Below, one piece after another: positions 22,201 to 34,200 of a DNA stretch of 64,000 nt; positions within the stretch are counted from its first letter, which is position 1; each line of letters opens with the position of its first letter. Source of the stretch: Caenorhabditis remanei (Eukaryota > Nematoda > Chromadorea > Rhabditida > Rhabditidae); contig NC_071330.1 of NCBI RefSeq assembly GCF_010183535.1, forward strand, positions 5,003,717 through 5,067,716, given 5' to 3'. The notes under the pieces were generated by a model. It was not told where the DNA came from. It ran no database searches and worked only from the letters and a program-made list of their open reading frames with translations. The translations under genes were made by a program, and so were the position numbers.

Positions 22201-25200
22201 GTTTGTGAAGATCCTTCCGTCGAATGGGGAAATTGTGAAATTGAAGTCGTTGAGGATTCTGAAGATGACGTCGTCTTCAGAATCCTTGTTCAGAGTCACT
22301 CTTCCAACTTCTGTGAATCTATCAGCTGTCTCCTGGATGAAATATTCGTAGGTCAAATTCGAGAACTCTAGACTCCTTCCTGAGGATTCTGAATTCTGTG
22401 CCACGTGGATTCTAGCAGTACAGTAACCAGTTCTCTCTGCGTCATATGAAATCACTTGAATTTTCAATTTGACAACTTCTCCTTTTCTTAGAACGGGAGA
22501 ATCTGACGTCTTCTGAATCTTGCCAGTCATTGGATCGATCCAGAATCGGATTTTAGATCCAGTGTCTGGTACAATTCTCCAGGTGACTTCTGAATCTGAG
22601 GGCGTCATCTGACCGATTTCTGCACTAGTGGTAACCCAGAATTCTGAATCCACGCACTCCAGAATCCGAGACTTCTTCTCCACGTGGAATTCAATCGTTA
22701 CGTCATCTGAGTTCACTTTAAACGGAGGACGATTATCATAAAGTCTGATGGTTGCGTTGAAGGATTCAGAAGGCCTTGACGTCAACGTGATCTCTCCAGA
22801 ATCAGAAATTTCCAAATGACCAAATGGATCACCATCTACAATATCAAAATGGAAATCTGAAGCCATGTCATCCAAATCTTCCCAAATCAATCGATAATTC
22901 AGGTCATCATCTGACACAATAATCCGTCCCGGAGCATTCAGAATCTTTGGTGAGTTGTCGTTGACGTCTCCAATGAAAACTAGAAGATCCCAGATTCGAT
23001 TTTCCGATGGTTCGATCATTTTTGTTGTGAGAAGAGAAGTTTTCTCACGGTCGAAGATTTCAGTGGTTCGAAGGATTCCATTTTTATCGATTTGAAGGCC
23101 GCAGGACGGGTCGATGAGGCGGTATTTTGAGGTGAGAGCTGGAAAATGGGATAAATGGGAAATCGGGAATCAAGCCAGGGAACTTACAGTACCACTCAAA
23201 AGGTTATCAACTTTGGCTGTTTTTAGTGGAAAATGACCAAAGTGTATTTCGATGTCACTTGATTGTCCGATAAATGCAATTTTATATGGGTTGGACAAAT
23301 CCAAAATAGCACATAGATTTTGTAGTTGACGATTTTTTTGTAGGGACACTACCATGAAAGTTAGCTGTTGTTAAAGTAATTTCTCCAAATTATCGAAATT
23401 TTTGAGTTTTCAACTTTGACTACCTGTAACTTTCATGGTAGTGTCGCTACAAAAAAGTTGTCAACTACAAAAATGATGTGCTACTTTTGCTCTGTCCAAT
23501 TCATACAAAATAACATTTGTCGGACAATCAGATAGCACCGAAAAACAATATCAAAGTTGGTGATTTTCGCTAAAGCGGTGCGGAGCGGTGCTGTACCAAA
23601 ATTGTGTCGTGCTAGTAAGAACGGCTTAAATCTGTATGGCGCAAATCTGTATTCCCTATATCAGTGGTATTTTTAGTTTAATCTACTCAGTAGCTAAAGA
23701 ATTTACAGTACTGTGTACTATTTGAAATTTTCTTACTCATATTTGTCATTTCCCGGGCTGGCTGGTTAAAAACGGTCTCCCTACAGTACCCCCCTACATT
23801 TATGTATACTGTATTTATGTATAAATCATGTTATCAAACCGTTACTCACTCTCATACCATACTTTGGACCATGTTGTTAGTTGTATTGGTTTCAGTGCAA
23901 ACTAGCAAAATTTTAGACCTATTCACTTTGACAACCTGTAATTTTCATGGTAGTGTCCCTACAAAGGACAATCAGGTGACACCGAAATACACTGTCAAAG
24001 TTGAGCATTTTCCACTAAAAAACAGCCATAAGCTTTTGAGCGGTACTGTAGCTTACAATTCAATTCTATTACCAGGCTCCCTGTGGAGCAACTGGCAAGC
24101 ACAACAAACTCGGTACTTACCATTTGGCACTTCTCCAACAACAGTCCCAATCGGTGAGTTCTCTTCCACTTGGAACATCAACTCATTCTCTTTCAAACTC
24201 TTCTTATCCATAGAACTTCCGAAAAACAGTGTCACATTAATCGCGGCACTCAGCTTCCCTTTCTTAACTGTTCCAGTCAAATCATAAAACGAATCAGTTG
24301 GTGTGAAATGTCTCTTGGCGTAGATCTCTGACTTTCTCACGTAAAAATAGTCATCGATGACGTCTATGATGACGTCATCACGATCAATCGATATGGTACC
24401 GAGTGGGGATTCTGATTTGATAAATGAAGGGGATATGAGGAAGAAGTTGGATTTGGTGAGGACTAGACGATCTTCGATGACTTCGATTGTTACCTGGAAT
24501 TCACAAAAGTTAAGTTTTGATTTTTAAGGGGTAGTATCTCGAAATCTAAAAAAGCTAGCTAAAAGTTTTTAACTACAAAAATGTAGCCCATAAAATTTTG
24601 AGTATTTTACCAGTTGAAAATTTTTTGATAGCTAAAAACCCTGACGAGATACAGCGTGTTGAAGTTTAAAAGGGAGAAGGGGGAGAGGGCGCAGACAAGC
24701 AGATCGTCTCGCTTCTCTGCGCCCTCCCTCTTCTTCTTTCTCTCGCAGCCAGTAGATAGCAAACTTCAGAGCGTTATATCTCGGAAAGGTGAAAAGCTAT
24801 TAGGTTGTCCCATAAGTTTTCGAACATTATTGAAATCAAATTTATTCAAAGCCAGAATATTACAAAAACCAAACATAGTGACCACCTTTATCCACGATTG
24901 TTTGCCATTTAGTAGGTAGAGATTCAATACCTTTCCGCCAAAACTCAGGCTGCTTCGAGTCAAAATACTTCTTCAACCATTTCTCGACCTCTGACTTTGT
25001 TTTGAAGTCCTGGCCTTTAAGGGATCGATGCATGTCGCTGAACAGATGGTAATCGGAAAGTTCGAGATCAGGGCTGTACGGAGGGTGAGCAAGGACTGTC
25101 CAGTGGAATGTAGCCAGGAGAGACTTGGTCGTCTTTGCGGTGTGTGGTTTTGCGTTTTCATGGAGGTAGTGGACTCTGTGACCGTGTAGAGGGGAGGTTT

Positions 25201-28200
25201 TCAGTTTGGACTTCACCTTTTGTAATTGAGAAGAATAGTAGTCGGCGGTGATAGTTTTTCCCTCGGGAAGCAGTTCCCAATAAAGCACTCCATGAACAGA
25301 CCACCAGACGGAGAGCAATATTTTCTTAGGGTGTAACTTCTGTTTGACGACACCCTCTGGCTGTTTATCAGCATCAACCCACTGGGCTCTCCTGTGGTGG
25401 TTTTCGTATAAGACCCACTTCTCGTCCGACGTAACCAAATGATCCAGACAGTTGAACTTAGGATGGAGGGTTAGAATTTGCAGTGACATGCCCACTCGGT
25501 TCTCAAGGTCAAAGTTAGACAATTTGTGTGGTATCCATCTTTCCATTTTTTGTACCTTGCCAAGAGCTCCCAGTCCTATTTCTACCGCAGAGTGAGTAGA
25601 GCCCATTACTGTTGCCAGTTCACGAATGGATTGAAATGGGTCACTTTCCACTACCTCCCGTAACTTGTCAATGTCGAACTCCACTGGTCTTCCAAAACGT
25701 GCTTTTTCGGCCAAAGAAAAATCATTATTTTTGAAACGATGAACCCAACGGCTAATTGTCTGCCGTTGAGGGGCATTATCCTTATAAACTTCAACCATAC
25801 GTTCTTCAATCTCAGTGATTTTGGATTTAGATAGAAACAAAAATAAAATCACATGACGAATATGAAGTCGGCCGGGGACAAAGATTGGTGCCGCGTTCAT
25901 TGAGAGGAGGCAGCCAGAAGAAATGCATATTATTGTTAATACACCCAACGTCTTATATAATGGAAAACATGCACTATTTGGTTTGATTCTTGCTCTCTGT
26001 CCTATAGCAGAATAACAAAACTATGTTCGAAAACTTATGGGACAACCTAATAGAAAAAAGTTGTCAATTACAAAAATGATCAGCGTAAAATTTTCTATAT
26101 TTTTATAGTGGGCATTTTTTTGATAGCTTTACAATTTTTAGAGATACAACACATCAAAATGACTTACCCTAGCCTTAGAAATCCCTTTTGGTATAACAGC
26201 AACTATCAAAATATCATTCAAATTCTTGTAGAATCTCTCCTTCAAAAACAGTTCCCCTGTGTCTGCATCGATATTAATTTTATCGGTTCCAACCAAATAA
26301 TATCTGATTCTATACGCAGATTCAGCTGTGACTCTTCCGAAAGATGTCCCAATCGGATGGACAGATGACAACAACATCAACACATTATTCGTCGCAAATC
26401 TCACGTCTTCTGAAGTCTCCTCCTTGATCAACGTCATCATAAACGGCTTCTGAATCGTTGACGACAATAAATCCACGTGACTGATAATCTCCGATTGCGT
26501 TGGGATTAATAACGTGTTCTCGTGGATTTGAAGTGGCTTCTGAGGATTCTGAAGGCTGACGTCACTACAGTTGGTAGGTAGGGTTACTGTAGCGGGTGGG
26601 GTGATAAGGTGGACTGATGACGGGCACGATGTTGTTGAGATTTGGGGACGGGCGGTTACTGTAGTGACATGAAGCACTTTATAGGAAGTGGAGAGGCTGA
26701 AATTTGATGAAATTTAGTCTGTCTGTTTATCCGAATGTCCAGATGTCATACCTCTCCTCTTGTGACTCTAAAACCACATAAGCATCAACTGTTGAGTCCC
26801 CTTTGTGTAAAATATTGTCCTTGATAAAAAATTCAGAATCAGAATTGTCCGAGACAACTTTTCCAATTTTCCAATTTTTAGAAGAATCGGCAGATAAATC
26901 CAAGACTTCTGTGGAGTTTTCCTGGAAACATGACAATTTTGAAAAATAGTAAACTTTCAAATCTCGCTACAGTGTCAGATATAAAATTTATATTTGATGA
27001 GTTGTATCTCTAAAAATTGTGAACTGAAAAACTGTAGAAAATTTTACGCTGATTATTTTTGTATCTGACAACTTTTTTCTAGCTTTTCACCTTTCCGAGA
27101 TACAACGCTCTGAAGTTAGCTACCTACGGGCTACAAAAAAGAGAAGAAGAGGGAGGGCACAGAGAAGCGAGACGCTCTGCTTGTCTGCGCCCTCTCCCCC
27201 TCAATCTCTCAATCTCTTAAACTTCAACACGCTGTATCTCGCCAAGGAATTTAGATATCAGAACATTTTCAACTGGTAAAATATTTCAAATTTCATGGGC
27301 TACATTTTTGTAGTTGACAACTTTTTGATAACTCTTCTAGACTTTGAGATAGAAGTCTTTAAAGATAGCTACCCGGACAGAGGGTGAGAGAGAGCAGAGA
27401 AGCTAGAGTGTCTCGTTTCTCTGCGTCTCTCTCTCATTTTTAATCTTTTTGGGGGCACACCAATAAGAAAAGTAAAGTTCGCATTGGATAAAAGGAAAGG
27501 AGAAGAGACGCAGAGAAAACAGACACTATCGCTTCTCTGCACTCTCTCACCCTCTCGCACCTGGTTCTAGGGACCTATCTTTAAAGGTGTGTATCTCAAA
27601 ATCCTGACTAGCTATCAAAAAGTTATCAACTACAAAAATGATCTACATAAAATTTGCTACATTTTTGTAGTTTATAACTTTTAATAGCAAGCCTAAATTC
27701 TGAGATAAACGCTTTTAAAGTCTTTAGCTTCCTCGAGCTCTCTACAAGGGTACCTAACTTTAAAGGCCCATATCTCGAAACCTAAATTAGCTATCTCAAA
27801 AATTTTAACAGCAAAAATGAAGTGGTAGGTTTGATCTAATCAAAAATATAAATATATAACAAAAAAAAACTGAAAATGACGTCATTTCCGCTTACCTTCA
27901 AAACCACATCCATCACTTTCTCCAAGTCGTCATTCCTATCAGAATCCACATATTCCAATTTCAAATTTAATTTTTGACTTTCTCCGGATTCAGAAGTCAC
28001 AATGACGTCAAAGGATTCAGATGCCGTTTCTCGTTTCAGAAGAATTACGTCTCCAGAAGAATCCACGTGAAATCTGGGGTCTTCTGAATACCAGTAGAGC
28101 GATTCTGAAGACGTCACGTCGATTTTTCCGATTCTGGAGCCGATTTTGTCATTCTTGAAGATTTTGAAGACGTCGTGGAGGCTATCAATCTTCAACTGAC

Positions 28201-31200
28201 TAGAATTCGTTACAGTAACCAGCAGAAAAGTTCTGGATGTCAAATAGCCTTCTGGATTCCACGCTTCCACAGACACATTAATTCTATTCCACGTCTTCTG
28301 AAGATTCTGAATCGTCGTCACTTTTCCTGAATCCTGATCTACGTGGAAGTGCTCCAGATGGTTGAGAAGGCGATATTCGATCTGCCGATTGCCTTCCGTC
28401 ACATCAAGATCCTCGGCGTGAAGAATCGCAACTGTCTCGTTGATTTTTCCAGAAATTTTTGCGCTATAATATTTGGAACTGAATTCTGGAGCATTATCGT
28501 TGACGTCATCAATCAATATTGCTACTGTACAATTGGCAGACTTCGAGGGTGTTCCCAAATCCCGAACTTCATAAGAGATACTGTAGTTTTGTCGTTTTTC
28601 AGCGTCTAACTCTTTCAGGTTTCGAATTTCTCCGGTGGTCGAGTCGACGTAGAATTCGGAAGACTCTCCAGAATACGTCACGATTCCATTGACTCCAGAA
28701 TCCTGGTCAGTGGCATGAAGGCGTCCGATGACACTTCCGATTCGTTGGTTTTCCGAGACGTGGATTTCAGTGACATGGCAGATTGGGGAGTGAAGGTTAA
28801 GGGGTTTGATGAGGACGGTGACCAGGGAGAATTGAGTTGTGTTGCTGAAAAAACAGATGGGTTTAGTTAGAAGAAGAGAGAATGGACAGAAATCTGTGTG
28901 CAACACCACTCCGATATCCCGCCTGCTATCGGTTACTGTTATATCGTTAGGTCCCACCACGAAAATCTACAGTAACCTATGGCTAGTCAAACGGGTTCCG
29001 CCCACATGAAAAACGGGTCCCGCCCGCAGATGGCATAATATAAAACTTTTTTCTTTTTTTGTAACTTTTAAAGTTAATTCTCCAAAGTTTGGAAGTAAAA
29101 AAGATCCTGGTTTTCTCGAAAACTCAGATTCTTTATTTATCAAGAATTTTCAGGATTTTCGATAGGTCAGGGTTCCCGCCGGAAAAAATTAATTCGAATT
29201 TTCTAAAATTTTCGTATTTTATTTCGGCCCTTGAAAAAATATATTTCGATTTTTCGTTTTTAAAAAAATATAATATTTTCAGTCATTTTACTCGTTTAAC
29301 ATCCCTGATCTTTTGATTTAGAATTGATTGAAAAATTTTAGTTTTTTTCGGTTTTTTTTTCGACGATTTTTTTTTCGTTTTTTTCGGGTTTTTGTGGGCC
29401 GGTTTTACTTATGGATAAGATTTGGAGGATTTCCGGACATCTGAACATTGGGATATGTGAACAGACAAAAATCCGGACAATCGGACACACCGACTCACAG
29501 ACAGACAGATATCGGGAAGACATTGTTAAAGAATGTAACAGTTTTTAAACAAAATTTTTGATAGCTTTTGAAAAAAAAATGGTCTGAGAATTCTGCACTC
29601 GAAAAATGTGAAAACTTCTTTTTTTTGTAAAAATGGCTGCTTCGGACATCCGGACTTCCGGACACACAGACCGCCCCCGAACTCACCGATGCTCCAGAAT
29701 CACTGGCAACGTGACCATATCCCCACTAATCGTTTTTCCCACAAATATCGATCCATCCGGAAAAACGCCCAACTCAGATTTCGTGTCGATTGTTGAGTAG
29801 ACTTGTCCTCTTGGCAATCTGCCAACTACAGTACCCACTGACACGTTTTGCCACGTGGAGAACGTGTAAGCACGTTTCAGGTGTACTGTAGTGTCATCGG
29901 AACTGCGGATTAAGTTTTTGGGGGCTAGTTCTTGGATAATCTCCACAAAAACGTCGGTTTCAAGAACTTGAGTACTCGGAGGTGGTGGATGGATTCGGAT
30001 GGGAAGATGGTAGCTGGTGACGTCATCAGGGAGGAAGGAGGAGGTCACGATGATGCCTGAAATATGAGAAAATTGGAAAAAATCGTAGAAAAATCAAGAT
30101 TTTTTCTCAAAAAACATCATTTTTCGAAATTAGCTCTTCAAGCCCTTTCAAATAAGTATAATCACACCTAGGTTTGAAGCAATCCGGGTCTCGACACAAA
30201 AACTACAGTAACCCGGGAAAAATGGATTACTGTAGTTTTCGTGGTGAGACCCAACTTGCTTCAAATCTGGGCATGATTATACTTTTCTGAAAGCTCAAAA
30301 CGAGCTGATTCTGAATAAATAGTTTTCATGGCCTAGTTTTTCCAAATTTTGGATTTCTAGGCCATTTCAAAAAAAACTCACCATTACTCTCATCAATCCG
30401 GAAAATATCAGAATTCATCAACTCAAATGTGCACATCTCGGAGCAATTAGTTTCCACGTGTTCCACGAAACTTCCAGGTACAGTACCCCTCTCCAAAGTG
30501 ACGTGATACTCCTTCTTCACTTGAATTACTGTAGATTTGATGTGTTTTTTGAAGAAAATTTTCAGCGTTTTCTTGGTGATTCTCTCCATTGGCCCCTGTC
30601 CATCATTAGCGGCGAACTCCAGAATATATTGCTCTTTTTCCGCGTTTTCTACATTTTTCAAAGTGAGAATATTGATTGATTGGCGGGAAATCAAGGAGAA
30701 AATCGAGTTTTCATTCCCATTTTCAATCCAAATCGTCGCATTTTCGCCTAGAGGACCATCCGGGTCGGTTAGAGATAGAATAGCTAGAGTTTTCCCGTTG
30801 ACGTCTTCTGGTTGAACAACAATGAATGGGTAGTCGGATGGGTAGAATCTGAAAAAAAAACTTTTCAAAAATAAAGAAAAAAAAAGTACGGGCGGGGCGA
30901 AGAATCAAACCAGAAACCCTTTGAACGATCGTCAAGAATTTTAGCCACTGCGCTACCCTGAACTTTTTTCTATTATAAAAACGCGTCAAAGGCGCCCCAA
31001 CCTCATTCTTCACTGATTTAGAAAAGTCTGTCCTTAGTTAGGCCTGTGTGTCTGTTTGTCCACATCTACGATTTTCCGAAAAACGCGTCCAAAGATGCGC
31101 CAGCCAACCCAGATTTTCCACATTTAAATTTTTTCCTAGAAAATCTGTCGGTTTATCTAGATTTCCCTTTTTCCAGTGAAATTGGACATCCGGACACACA

Positions 31201-34200
31201 AACACACAGACTGAAACGTTTTCCTATTTTCAAAATTTCTGAGAAATGCGTCAAAGGTGCACCAGATTCATTTCACCTTCCATTTGATTGAAAAATGGTC
31301 TGTCTGTGTCTCTGTTTGTCCAGATCTCTCTAAGATCCCACAAAGCTAACAAATTTGCGCCGCAGGCGCCCCAGCCTGTCCAAATTCTTTCAGCATTTTC
31401 CAGTCCCTATTTTTACCATCCCAAAAATTTTGTTTCCCACACAAAAATTAACTTTTTTTAGACGAACGCAGTAAATCAGATGGTAATGATCTTGACTACA
31501 ATTCTCAAAGTCCCTGGTTCGATTCTTAAGACGACGAGACCCCTATAGGGAAGTATACCAACCTAATATTAATATTCGGTTCATGTTCATTCCCATACTC
31601 CACCATAACCTCCACATTCAGCGTCGTCGACAACGGCGGCACTCCAGAATCCCTCGCCTCGATGACGAATTCGCAACGTGGCAAACATTCGGTATTATTC
31701 TGCAAAAACGTATTGGGGTCAATGTCTGAAGTACCTTCCGGAGGGGTTACTAAATATAACAATGAATCAAAAACCTTCCTTGTATACGGGGCACACAAAC
31801 CACAAAAACACAAAACAGGTAAAACAAATAGAAGAACTCACTTGAGTGACCAAAAAGTGTTCATTTATCGAGAACATCTCACTTGCGGGTCCATGGATAC
31901 GGTAGATCAAATGACCATTGTCACCAGAGTCCGCGTCGGTGGCGTTGAGTTGGAAAAGTTGGGTATTTGGGAGACCATTCCAGTGTAGAGTGATGGAGCG
32001 GATTCCAAAGTCAGGTGGGTTGTCGTTGGTGTCAAGGATGATGATGTTGAGGGTGCAGGAGGCACTTCTGGAATTCGGGAGAGTGATTTTTGAAAATAAG
32101 CAAGAGAAGAGCTTTTAATAAAGTGTAAATACAGTACCTGCCAAAAATATCATGTATTGCCGTTTACAGTGGAAATTGCCCAACTTTGAGAGTGTGTCCT
32201 GGTAAAACTAACTGTCTTACAAAGTAACTTTTTACGGAATCAAAGGTAGAGCTCCGTTTTTGTAGTTGGCAACTTTTTTATACGAGCACTCCCTAGCAAG
32301 TTACATATCATCAAAGTAATTTCTCCCTCAAATTGTCCCATTTCAGTGCAAAAAAGTGATTTTTGAGCTGTCTCCTTAAAACGACTATAACTCTCTAGGG
32401 AGTGTCCGTACAAAAAAGTTGTCAACTACAAAAATGAAGCTCTATTTTTAATCTGTATAGTTCATTGAAAATTTACAATCAGTAACACCGAAATACACTG
32501 TCAAAGTTGCTCATCATTTTCAACTAAACGTTACCAAATTGTATACATATCTTACTGCACTGTACTGTAAATATGTTTACGTTTCTAACTTGGTATACTG
32601 TTTTTTTGTTAACCACTCACAAGCTAAAACATAGCCCCAACCCGTTACTCTCTAATTTCAGATTCATTCTTCCCTCAATCCATCCACCTCAAACCATTTC
32701 CATAAACTTTATGCCCCTGTTCCAATCGAATCCATTCCCCCACTCTTAATCGCTATGTAAACGTGATCCGTTGGCTTTCCCGAATCAATCCGAAAAAGAT
32801 GATTGGTGTCATAAAAGGGAAAAGACACCTGTCTCCACACTGGTTTCATGAAAAGACCAGGATATGCAACAGAAGGGGTTTTATTTTAGTGCCTTTTGGC
32901 GGGGGACAACCATATGTCACCATTAAATGGGAGAATGACCTCGATGGTTTGATGATAGGGTTGTGTTTCGATTTACGAGATGTTTTGGCTACAAATTTCT
33001 AGATAGGCATGTTAAGAGCTTTTCAATGAGTATAATCTTGTCAGAGCTCGAAAGCACGAAGCTCTGCATCTCCTTTTCCCAGAGGCTCCTCTTCACTGCG
33101 TCGTATTTTTAAAGCAATGAGTTCTAGAAAACAGTTTCCAACTAAAAAAATGTAGCTCATAAAATTTTACATAGTTTAGTAATTTGAAATATTTTGACAA
33201 ATACAATGGTTAATAAGATACGACTGTTTGAAAATAAGCGTCGTATTAGTTGAGCTGTAAGGAAAACTATCTTCTATCAGTTTTATCTCAAAAGTTAGAA
33301 GAGCTAGAAAAAAACTTTTAACCAAAATAAGTAGCTCGTAAAGTTTTGCATGTTTTAACAATGTATCTTGATAATATAAATTATAAGGTCGGTAAAATAC
33401 GACCAAGGATCTCTCTCCCTCATTCTGCTACTTCTGCTAGCAGCTGTATCTCAAAAACTAGAAGAGTTATTAAACAAATTTTAACTAATAAGAAACTAGT
33501 AACAAAATGTAGTTTATAAAATTTTACATAATTTATTATTAAAGTATGATTTGACAATTTCAGTATTAGCTCTGCATAGTTCTTAAAACTGCGCTCCACT
33601 GAAATACCCTTGAAAATGTCTCTGTTTCTCCGAGTCTCTCAATTTCCTACACATTTTTTTTATTTCGGTAGAGCGCGGTTGTAAGAAGCGTACCGTGCTA
33701 ATAGAAGAAAGTTATTAACTATAAAATTGTTGTATGTATCATTTTGCATGTTTTAGTAGTTTATGCATCTCTTTCGGCTTCCGAGATAAAATCCTCCAAC
33801 AAAAAAACTTACAACTCAGGTCGTCCATTATCCGTGGCTGTTAATCTCATCGAGTACAACTCTCTCTGCTCTCTATCCAACTTCCCAACCACTTCCAAAT
33901 AAACAAATCCATCCGATCCCTGAACAACACCAAACGGTGCCGGAGTGTCTACAGTAACCAGAGTTTCCACCAATTCATACTTTCCAATTGTCCCATTTTC
34001 CGCGTGATCCGGATCGGTGGCGCCGGAAATGGAGACACGCCAACCGACGGGTGCGGTTTCCGGTATTTCGATTTTCTGAATGTCGATTGGGAACCGGGGT
34101 GGATTATCGTTCACGTCGAGGATGTCGATGAGGACGTGGATTATTGATGGAGGTGACGTCACTATCAGCATATCGATCGCGTTTTCGGATTCACGGTCGA

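Larger units (their letters stand above)
24530..26170. repeat. Arm of an inverted repeat pair, interrupted by mariner
   Basis: The sequence on both sides of the mariner (about 24530-24799 and 26051-26170) matches, in reverse complement, the uninterrupted segment at about 26990-27310. Shared features include AAACTTCAGAGCGTT, CTCGGAAAGGTGAAAAGCTA and GAAAAAAGTTGTCA. Confidence 0.85.

Noticed and set aside
30893..31535. Functional tRNA genes
   Set aside because: A and B boxes are present but acceptor stems do not pair, so these are relics at best.
31526..31813. Longer version of the cadherin exon starting near 31800
   Set aside because: Upstream acceptors give the wrong phase; only the TTTTTGCAG acceptor at 31700 joins in frame to the exon at 31842-32067 and restores cadherin sequence.
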